Assembly: GCA_019056435.1 (NCBI GenBank)
Contig: CP077641.1
Location: 4,464,001 to 4,528,000 of the forward strand
Direction of reading: 5' to 3'
Source of the DNA: Stutzerimonas stutzeri
GTDB lineage: Bacteria > Pseudomonadota > Gammaproteobacteria > Pseudomonadales > Pseudomonadaceae
Length of the DNA: 64,000 bases
Shown here: positions 57,103 to 64,000 of the stretch, piece after piece
How positions within the stretch are numbered: position 1 is the stretch's first letter
How the letters are laid out: each line of letters opens with the position of its first letter
Notes under the pieces: model-generated
Told to the model about the DNA's origin: nothing
Databases searched by the model: none
Seen by the model: the letters and a program-made list of their open reading frames with translations, nothing else
Position numbers and translations under genes: made by a program

Positions 57103-57926
57103 GGATAAAGCCCTCCGTCAGTGCCCTTGCCATTACGGTTCGAACTGGACAGTCCGGATGCCGGGTTGGAGCCAACACCCAAACCATTGCTGAGGTCGGT
57201 CGAGCTGCTGGACGTACCGACGCCCGTGGCTGCTCCGGTGCCTACGCCTTGGCGAGAGGTGCTGGTCGCCGAGGACACGCCGGCGTTGCTGACGCTACCG
57301 ATGGTGCCCGGCTCGCCCGTGTTCAGGCGGTCGTTCAGGTCCTGCTGGCTCGAGGAATGCTGGCTGTCGTCCCGGTGCGAATGCATGCTCGGCCGGTGGC
57401 TCGAATAGTCGCCTTCGGCGGCACGCTTGCTGGACGCCCGGGCGAAGCGGGTCAGGCCGAAGCCGAGCGCGATACTGCCGGTAATGAACAGCGCCGGATT
57501 GTTGCGGGCCAGCCGGTTGACGTCCTGGACCAGCTCATCGACGCTCTTGCCGCGCAGATCGTCCGACAGGCGAACCATGCTTTGCGCCATGTCGGACACA
57601 TAGCCGGAGAGCCCGAAGCGGTCGTCACCCTCGAGCTGCTCGGCGGCTGCCTTGGCGCCCTGTGCGACCCGCTCGAGTTCGTCGGCAGCGGTCTCCCGAT
57701 AACCGTCGAGCTGGCTTCTGCCTTGGGCTTTCGCCTGATCCGCAACCTGCCGGGCCTTGGCCTTGGCGTCCTCGGTCGCGCCGGCACCGCCTGAAGATGT
57801 CGATGCCGAAGAAGACGCGCCATGGCCCGCTGTGGAGGTCGAGCTGGTGGTCGCCGAGGAGGTATTGTCGGGGCCGGTCTTTGGCAGGCCACCGTAACCG
57901 GTAATTTCTTCGTCGGGTGTAGTCAT
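57099..57926 (-). CDS. Hypothetical low-complexity membrane-associated protein
   Basis: A 275-residue protein. The first 50 residues are Ser/Thr/Ala/Gly-rich and probably disordered. Residues 50-140 form a helical region (AKAKARQVADQAKAQGRSQL, LSDDLRGKSVDELVQDVNRLARNNP) with one hydrophobic segment (ALFITGSIALGFGL near 145). The C-terminal 100 residues are again low complexity, Ser/Gly-rich. It heads the YqjD/YqjE-like operon. Start MTTPDEEI with AAAAGGTG upstream; a GTG three codons earlier overlaps that site. Confidence 0.75.
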   Translation of the reverse strand: MTTPDEEITGYGGLPKTGPDNTSSATTSSTSTAGHGASSSASTSSGGAGATEDAKAKARQVADQAKAQGRSQLDGYRETAADELERVAQGAKAAAEQLEGDDRFGLSGYVSDMAQSMVRLSDDLRGKSVDELVQDVNRLARNNPALFITGSIALGFGLTRFARASSKRAAEGDYSSHRPSMHSHRDDSQHSSSQQDLNDRLNTGEPGTIGSVSNAGVSSATSTSRQGVGTGAATGVGTSSSSTDLSNGLGVGSNPASGLSSSNRNGKGTDGGLYP

Positions 57927-58325
57927 TTGATTCACCTTTTAATATGGCTTGGCCGGAAGACCACGGTCCGTAGAACACAGCAAACTGCGGTAACCGCGAA
58001 CTGTGTAGTTTCGGTGCGCACATATAAGGTGACCGGGGGGGCTTTTTTGAGTTCCGTTCTTTTGCACGCACGAAAAATGCGTGGAATCAAACGGTTCGCG
58101 GGCCAAACAGATGCGTGAGCAACTCCCGCTTACTGGCAGTTCGCCCTCGATCAGGCGCAATCCCGCGTATTGGCTCGCATTAAGCGAAGCGGTCTCAAAG
58201 CAAGCGAAACGCTATTTGGCATGACATATATAAGGAAGCAACCTGACGATAACGGGGCTGGCAATAAAACCAAGCGAACCGCGGCCGACGAACAGCACGC
58301 CAGGCTCTCGATAATGCGCCGCGCA
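57927..58325. other. Intergenic, promoter of the YqjD-like operon; no gene seen
   Basis: About 400 bp. It must contain the promoter of the leftward operon near 57940-58060 (a T-rich stretch and a run of eight G at 58035-58042). Open frames here overlap only shadows. No repeat or RNA was recognised. Confidence 0.4.
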
Positions 58326-58352
58326 TAAAAAAACGGGCCGGTGGCCCGTTTC
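58326..58352 (-). terminator. Terminator of the GH5 gene
   Basis: On the minus strand, AAACGGGCCAC/GGCCCGTTTTTTT forms a strong stem followed by a T run, 20 bp after the corrected stop of the glycosidase gene. Confidence 0.85.
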
Positions 58353-58371
58353 TTTAGTTTCGGTCCTGTTA

Positions 58372-60173
58372 TTACAGCGGACCGATGGTGGAGCAGGTCT
58401 TCTTCGCAGCGGCATGCTTCTGCAGCGGTGCCAGCTGGGGCGGTGCTTACCGCTCAGTACGTCCAAGGACATGATGTTCTCGCCCCACCGCGGACCGGCA
58501 GCCCAGTAGGTGCTCGGGATGCAGTTTTCAGCGAGGTAAGCCAGCAGGTTATCGGTCGCCACCACCGCGGACGGGGAGAAGTCCGGAATACCGTGCTCAC
58601 CGAGGTAGCCACGCAGCTTGTTCTTCTTCAACCACTCGACCCACGGCTTGACCCGCTCTACACCCAGCATCGGGGCAAAGGTTTCGGCGCGCTTGGTGTA
58701 AGTGCCCGAGTAGTCGAAGTCCAGGTACTGGTGCGCTTCATAGACCAGGTTGTTCTTCGGATCACGCATCCAGGGATCGTTGATCAGCGAAGTGTTGTAC
58801 TTCTGCCAATGGAACGCGCTGGAGTAACGGTCGCCGGCAATCATGATCCAGGTGGTCGGGTCGATCTTGCGGATCGCTTGACCAGCGGCCTGAGCCGTCT
58901 GCGGCCACATGCCGTTGCCAGTGTTGTACGGCTCGTTCATCAGGCCGTAGCCATACAGGGCCGGGTGCTTGGCCAGCGCAACCGCAATCTTGCGCCAGGT
59001 TTCGGCGAACTGCGCGCGGGGCACTTCCGGCGAGTTGATGACCTTGCCGTAGTAACGGTAGTAGTTGTGCATATCAAGGATGACCTTGATGCCGTACTTC
59101 TGCGCATAGTCGAGCGACTGCTTGATGCGACCGAGTTCAGCCGCGTCCAGCTCAGTGCCGAGCTTGGGCTGGATACGCTCCCAGAGGAAGCCCAGGCGAA
59201 CCAGCTTGAAGCCAAGGCCTGCATGGCGCTTGTAGTAGGACTCGTCGGCGTAGGTGTAGCCCTTGTTATAGATACCAGGCACGTTCGCCGGATCGAATAC
59301 GCCAGAGCCGAAGTTCACGCCGACCAGGTCGATGCCACTGCCATCGCTGACGACAGGTTTGGTCACGACGGGAGCCGGTGCGGGTGTCGGAGCCGGGGTC
59401 GGCGCTGGGGTCGGCTTGGTAGCGACCGGCGTGCTGCCCGTGCTGCTCGACACGACGCTGATGGTTTTCGGATAACCGACGCTGGCGGCCGACAGGGCGG
59501 CGCCGCTGAGCATGACCGACAAATGCGCGCCGACATCATAGACCGCGGCCACCTTGCGAACCTGACCATCGGCCAGCTTCACCGAAGCACCAACGACGAA
59601 GGCAGACTTGTTGGATGTGGTGTCCGGGATCGAGAACCCAGCGGACTTGCGATAGATACCGTTTTCCCAATCCGCATTGGTGAAGCTGTTCATCGACGCG
59701 GTGTAGCTCGTGCTCGGCGCCGAGGGGGCCGGAGTGGTAACAGCGGGTTTACTGGTCACCGGTGTCGAGGGCGCTGCGGTGGCCGATACGGTGCTGAGGG
59801 TGCGCGGGGCGCCCACAGCAGCGCCATCGAGCAGTGCGCCGTCCACATAAATGCTCAGGTTGGAGCCGACCTTGTAAACACTCTTGATCTTGCGTACCTG
59901 GCCATCGGCGAACTTGATCTGCACGCCAGGCTTGAACGCAGCGATGGAGGCGGACGTCGCCGGTACGGAGACGGCAGCTACGCGACGCCACACGCCGTTA
60001 AGGAAATCGGAGCTGGTGAACTTGTTGATGCTGGACGTGAAAGCGGCCGAAGAAGAAGCTGTGGCCGTTTCGGCTGCGGCTACTTCGCCAGTTACGACGA
60101 TACCGCTGAAGATTGTTGCAAGAGCGATGGAGCGAACGAGTGCCCGCGGGGCACCAAATACTTTGATAGACAT
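58372..60173 (-). CDS. Secreted GH5-family glycoside hydrolase with tandem N-terminal repeats (frame break at end)
   Basis: About 600 aa. A signal peptide (through VVTGEVAAAE, about residue 35) is followed by two homologous ~90-residue repeats (SSINKFTSSDFLNGVWRR... and ASMNSFTNADWENGIYRK..., each with KxADGQVRKI/V). A Pro/Ala/Thr linker (about 255-285) leads to the GH5 catalytic domain: LVRLGFLWERIQP, general acid in YGLMNEPYNTG, YEAHQYLDFDYSG and nucleophile in YLGEHGIPDFS. As written it overruns to 58212. One G/C added at 58437-58440 gives QLAPLQKHAAAKKTCS and a stop at 58372. It probably cleaves a beta-glucan or the cell's own exopolysaccharide. Confidence 0.85.
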
Positions 60174-60676
60174 CGAGTCTCTCCGGAACTTAATACTTCA
60201 AAAGGCCGGAGCCTTTAAAAAAGTAGCGGGAGGTTTGTTTAAGTCGTTCAGGCGCTTACTGGGCGAAATCTCACTATGCGCAGCCGGACGAACCGCTTGG
60301 CAAAAGACGCCGGATTGCCTTGGTGGGGAACCCGGCAATCCGTTGCGTGGCGCCTTTATAATAGGTTTAAAAAAGAACTCAAAATTTTTTTGACGGGTTT
60401 TGATCGCCAACTCTACGTCACGAATTTGACCAGCTATTAATTCGCTATTAATACATGGCAATTTGATATTACACATCATAGCCGTCGAGCCCCTTGAAAC
60501 CGTTTCGATAGTTTCTAGGCGGCGTCATTTTTTTGAATTGCACGCGTTCTCGAATCCTATCTCCCCTATGATTCGAGCCGACGAACGGTCACAACCTGAC
60601 CGACCTATTTCCGGTCGGGTGAAGGAAGCGGAAGCGGCATTTCCGCACCTCGAGTCGCTTGAAGGGAGACCGCGTA
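60174..60676. other. Intergenic, promoter region of the GH5 gene
   Basis: About 500 bp, markedly AT-richer than its surroundings at 60360-60560 (runs of A and T). It probably carries promoters for both divergent genes, and possibly a long leader for the glycosidase. A short dyad GGATTGCC...GGCAATCC (60312-60342) is visible. No small RNA could be supported. Confidence 0.45.
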
Positions 60677-60892
60677 ATGGCGAAATCGAAATTCAAGGTG
60701 GGCGATCACGTCCGCTGGAACTCCGAGGCCGGACACGTCACCGGCCACATCACCAAGGTGCATACGCAGGACACGGAATTCATGGGGCGAACCCGGCATG
60801 CGAGCCCCGACCAACCTCAATACGAGATCAAGAGTGACAAGACGGACCATGTGGCTATGCACAAGGAGAGCGCACTGGGACGAGTGAGTTGA
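60677..60892 (+). CDS. DUF2945 (hypervirulence-associated TUDOR-like) protein
   Basis: A 71-residue protein. The family pattern FKVGDHVRWNSEAGHVTGHITKVHTQDTEF and PQYEIKSDKTDHVAMHKESAL predicts a small SH3/Tudor-like barrel. Start MAKSKFKVG with GAAGGGAGA upstream. It is often paired with DUF488 genes in proteobacteria, as here. No known function. Confidence 0.88.
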   Translation: MAKSKFKVGDHVRWNSEAGHVTGHITKVHTQDTEFMGRTRHASPDQPQYEIKSDKTDHVAMHKESALGRVS

Positions 60893-61452
60893 ACCCACCG
60901 CGCATCTGGACGATTGGTCACTCGACACGCAGCCTGGGCACGTTCATCTCACTGCTGCGGCACTACCGGATCGAGGCCATAGCCGACGTACGCCGCTTTC
61001 CGGGGTCACGAAGACTGCCCCAGTTCGCTGCTGCTCAGCTGGAAACGGCGCTGGCGCACGAAGGAATCGGCTATCAGTGGTTCGAGGGCCTGGGTGGCCG
61101 GCGCCGCGCCACCGAGGCCTCGGCCGATAGCGCCTGGCGCAACGCGTCCTTCCGCGGCTATGCCGAACACCTGCAGAGCGAGGAATTCGCCCATGCGCTC
61201 GGTGACCTGCTGGCGCTGGCCGAAGCGCGGGCGACAGCCATGATGTGTGCAGAAGTGCTCTGGTGGCGCTGTCATCGCTCGATGATTTCGGACGTGCTCA
61301 AGCTCAAGGGGATCGAGGTGCTGCACATCCAGGACGAGCAGCACCTCACGCGCCATCCTTATACCTCGCCAGCGAGGCTGCACGGTGACGTATTGAGCTA
61401 CGGGGATAAGGGAATGTTGTTGAAAGGCGGGACCGCTGATCAACGACGATGA
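60889..61452 (+). CDS. DUF488 family protein
   Basis: A 187-residue protein with the DUF488 motifs: WTIGHSTRSLGTFISLL at the start, IEAIADVRRFPGSRRLPQF near residue 30, YQWFEGLGGRRR, and the Cys-containing MMCAEVLWWRCHRSMIS near 120, the likely catalytic or metal region. The start is TTG at 60889, overlapping the DUF2945 stop, so translation is coupled. The molecular function is unknown. Confidence 0.87.
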   Translation: MNPPRIWTIGHSTRSLGTFISLLRHYRIEAIADVRRFPGSRRLPQFAAAQLETALAHEGIGYQWFEGLGGRRRATEASADSAWRNASFRGYAEHLQSEEFAHALGDLLALAEARATAMMCAEVLWWRCHRSMISDVLKLKGIEVLHIQDEQHLTRHPYTSPARLHGDVLSYGDKGMLLKGGTADQRR

Positions 61453-61637
61453 AGTGACATCGACTGCAGGCAGCGGCGTATGGGAGGCGTCCGAAGGCGG
61501 AACTTTGCTAAACGAGGGTTTTCCTATCCAGCTGATTGATCAACCAGGCGGTGCAGCTAGTCGGCAGGGATGACGGCACGGATCCAACTGCAGGGAAACC
61601 ACGGGGATTGCGTGCCGGCTCAACGGGAGGAGCGCTC

Positions 61638-62953
61638 ATGTTCAGCATCGACCTTGGCAGCAAAGTGAATGGCGCCGTGCAACGCCTGACGAGTGGATCG
61701 TCTGGCAGGGTATTCAAGGGGAATGGCCACCCTGGCCCTCGGTAGCGGCCTGGCCAAGATCGTCGCCCTGCTCTCCATCCAGGTGCTGACTCGAATCTAC
61801 AGCCCGGAGCACTTCGGCATCCTGTCGGTCTTTACGGCATTGCTGCTGATTCTCACGCCCCTGGTCACGCTTCGCTACGAACTCGCCGTTCCCTTGCCGA
61901 GCAAGGACGGAACGGCCGTTACGCTGATGGCCGTGTCGATGGGCCTGTTGCTGTCAATGACAGCCCTGATCGGCCTTGTGCTCTGGCTGGCCGGTCCGCC
62001 GCTGCTGGCCCTGGCCTCGATGGAGGTGCTGACGCCTTATAGAGGGCTGCTGATCACCGCCCTGTTCCTTGCGGGTCTTTACGAAGTGCTGCTGATCTGG
62101 GCTGTGCGCCGACGTGCCTATCCCTGTATCGCACGCACCCAACTGCAGCAGAGCATCGCCGGCGCGGCTGCCAAGATCGCGTTGGGCGTGGCGGGCCTGA
62201 TGCCCATTGGCCTGTTGCTGGGCCAGGTGTTGGGGGCTGGGGCAGGCTTGACGACACTGATCCGCACGTTTCGCGCCGACATGCAGCGCAACTGGCGTCA
62301 CGTCACCTTCCGCCGCGCGCTGCTTGTTGCACCACTACCGCAGCTTTCCGCTTTACCGACTCCCTTCGCAATTGCTTCAGACGTTCTCCAGCCAATCCCC
62401 GCTATTGCTGACCGCAGCGCTCTATGACGCCAGCACCACAGGGCAGCTCGGACTGGCGTTGATGACGCTGGCCCTACCCATGCAATTGCTGGGGTATACG
62501 ACGAGCAAAGCCTACTACGCGGAAATAGCCTCGCTCGGACGCAAGCGCCCCGCGGATATCCGTGCCGTGACCCGCTCAGTCATCAAACGGCTGTTCGCCC
62601 TGTCGTTGGCGCCGACCCTGGTCCTTCTGCTATTCGGCGAACCGCTGTTTGCTCTTGCCTTCGGCGAACAGTGGGCGCTGGCCGGCGAACTGGCAGCTAC
62701 GCTCGCGATTTACCTGCTGTTCCAGTTCATTCACGCGCCGGCCACGCACCTGCTGTCATTGTTCGAGCGCCAGCGCCTGTTGTTGATGCTGAACGTGCAG
62801 CGTTCGATCCTGACGGTCGCCTGCTTTACCGTCGCGCACCTGATCGAGCTGCCGATCACCTCGGTCGTCCTGATCTACTCGGTCACGCTGTCGGCCCACT
62901 ACTTGTTCAGCCTGGTGACGGCGCTGCGCGTGATTCCCCGCGACGCGCGGTAG
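61638..62953 (+). CDS. Exopolysaccharide flippase, Wzx/MVF type (two frame breaks)
   Basis: A polytopic membrane protein of about 438 aa, expected to flip lipid-linked repeat units. True start MFSIDLGSKVNGAVQRL, with GGGAGGAG upstream. The frame is restored by removing one G from the run at 61718-61721 (RVFKGMATLALGSGLAKIVALL) and adding one base near 62330 (ALLVA-HHYRSFPLYRLPSQLLQ). Hallmarks: SIQVLTRIYSPEHFGILSVFTAL near the N-terminus and SPLLLTAALYDASTTGQLGLALM mid-protein. Convergent with the glycosyltransferase that follows. Confidence 0.85.
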
Positions 62954-63011
62954 CGTTCAGGTCGCGGGCTGATGTTGCGCCCGCGACGACGGGCACGCTG
63001 GCCGAAGCCGA

Positions 63012-63804
63012 TCAGGGTTCGCGCTTGAGCGCATTCCAGTTGGACATGCGGCGGTCCCCCGACAGGGCATTGCGCACCAGGTAATAGAAGAAGACCGGAA
63101 TACCCACTGCGTAGCGCTTGAAGAGGCGCCGCGGCTCGATGAGCATGCGAAACGCCCATTCCAGCCCGAACTTGCGGAAGAACAGAGGCGCCCGGGGAAA
63201 CGCTGCGCGGAAAAATCCAGGATCGCCCCGCCGCAGATCAGCAGCGCACGGCAATCCATCGCCTGTTGCAGATAGAGCGCGACCTGCTCCTGCTTGGGCA
63301 TCCCCATCGCCATGACGATGATCGGGAAACGCCCGGGACATGGTGGGCCTGGTAGAACTTCAGGTAGTCCTCGGCATGCCTGAAGCCATCGATCGCGTGA
63401 AATGCCCTTCCGCCGAACAATCGGCGAGCGCCTTCACTCAGCCATGGCTCACGCGTACCCATGGCGAACAGCTCATATTCTCCTTCCGAGCGTCCCACCA
63501 GCTCATCGATGAGATCGGGAATGAAGTCCGAACCGTTGAGGTTGGCCTTGGGATCCACGCCGTTGAACTGGCAGGCCATCTTGATTCCGATTCCGTCGCG
63601 CAGCAGATAGTTGACCTGCATGAAGCTCTTGAGAACCGAGAAATTGCGCTGGGCGATGTTGTAACCGTGCTGGTTGAGGAATCCAAGGATGGTAGGCGCC
63701 TCGCGCTCCTTGAGCTCGGCCATGAACGCAGCGATATCCGCCTCGTCCAGCAGCTCCAGCTTCCCTATGAGAGGGTCGATTCCTCTGGCAAGCGGTTTTT
63801 TCAT
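63012..63804 (-). CDS. WecG/TagA/CpsF-family (GT26) glycosyltransferase (two frame breaks)
   Basis: About 264 aa after correction. N-terminal LGFLNQHGYNIAQRNFSVL and MQVNYLLRDGIGIKMACQFNG, then NLNGSDFIPDLIDELVGRSEG with FAMGTREPWLSEGARRL match the UDP-sugar transferases that add N-acetylmannosaminuronate or glucose-type units to lipid carriers. Frames shift at a C run near 63334 (HVPG-RFPIIVMAMGMPKQE) and another near 63198 (FSAQRF-PRAPLFFRKFGLEW). It ends ALKREP at 63012. Part of an exopolysaccharide locus that probably continues past the window. Confidence 0.85.
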
Positions 63805-64000
63805 AAAGGGTTCTCTGTCTGCATTTCGATATCGATGGCTGGGCCGCCAAACGAGCGACCCAGCGCCAAAACGTTACGGGGATTTGCCCGGGCACTGCGG
63901 AACAATGCGTGCCGCGTCGGGACAAACGAAGCAGTGCATGAATGGCACCCCTTCCCCACCGGGTTAAAAAAGGACGTGAAATGACACGGTTACACGGCAA
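63805..64000. other. Upstream region of the GT26 gene, no gene seen
   Basis: About 195 bp to the window edge. The leftward transferase promoter should lie here (AAGGGTTCTC just before its ATG). Nothing else recognised. Confidence 0.4.

Noticed and set aside
58341..60218. 625-codon plus-strand open frame opposite the GH5 gene
   Set aside because: Arg/Gly-rich shadow with no recognisable motif; the minus strand encodes a signal peptide, repeats and GH5 active site.
1..64000. CRISPR array, insertion sequence with transposase, or integrase/att pair
   Set aside because: No regularly spaced direct repeats, transposase or integrase motifs were seen; only REP-type palindromes are present.

Overview
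The window is high-GC Gammaproteobacterial DNA, most likely a Pseudomonas of the stutzeri group (Stutzerimonas). This rests on the recX-recA-pncC ... mutS-fdxA arrangement, the recognisable RecA, MutS and FdxA proteins, and Pseudomonas-type REP palindromes; the placement is inference, since no database search was possible.

Layout. 1-10 kb is core genome: a phosphoketolase-type TPP enzyme, a beta-CASP MBL exonuclease, a LOG-family protein, recX-recA under a clear SOS box, pncC, a two-helix potassium-type channel, mutS and fdxA. 10-17 kb is envelope and polysaccharide functions: CsbD, a membrane flippase-like protein, a deacetylase, a GT4 glycosyltransferase, YihY, a Wzx-type flippase and a pyruvyl transferase. 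17-22 kb holds a small Cys protein, a NIT-domain chemoreceptor, and a divergent AraC regulator/exported hydrolase pair.

22-55 kb is a nitrogen-scavenging accessory region with four adjoining modules. (A) A LysR-controlled operon (23.5-31.3 kb) encodes an amino-acid-type ABC transporter plus a PhyH dioxygenase, class II aldolase, flavin monooxygenase, RidA, DUF1028 and an ArgE/DapE-type deacylase; its substrate is unknown. (B) A guanidine-I (ykkC) riboswitch at 31.77 kb heads a guanidine assimilation operon: ABC permease and ATPase, the two carboxyguanidine deiminase subunits, guanidine (urea) carboxylase and allophanate hydrolase. (C) A second guanidine-I riboswitch at 41.37 kb heads an 11-gene operon with almost every junction overlapping: ABC binding protein, membrane di-iron oxygenase, two SDR dehydrogenases, an EamA carrier, a creatininase homologue, a biuret/guanylurea-hydrolase-like enzyme, an MBL hydrolase, an unknown protein, and ABC permease and ATPase. 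I do not recognise this as a described system. It looks like uptake and breakdown of a substituted guanidine that feeds module B. (D) A TetR-type regulator, a glutamine-synthetase-like GlnT, the binding protein that normally belongs to guanidine/urea transporters, and a divergent alpha/beta hydrolase share a promoter with an AcrR-like operator palindrome.

55-64 kb: tRNA-Thr(CGT), a three-gene YqjD/YqjE-like envelope stress operon, a secreted GH5 glycosidase with two N-terminal repeats, DUF2945 and DUF488 genes, and the edge of an exopolysaccharide locus (flippase, WecG/TagA transferase).

Data quality: about eighteen single-base frame breaks were found in otherwise intact genes. Nearly all can be repaired by changing the length of a short homopolymer by one base. 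They are treated here as probable sequencing errors, and affected genes are given as one span.
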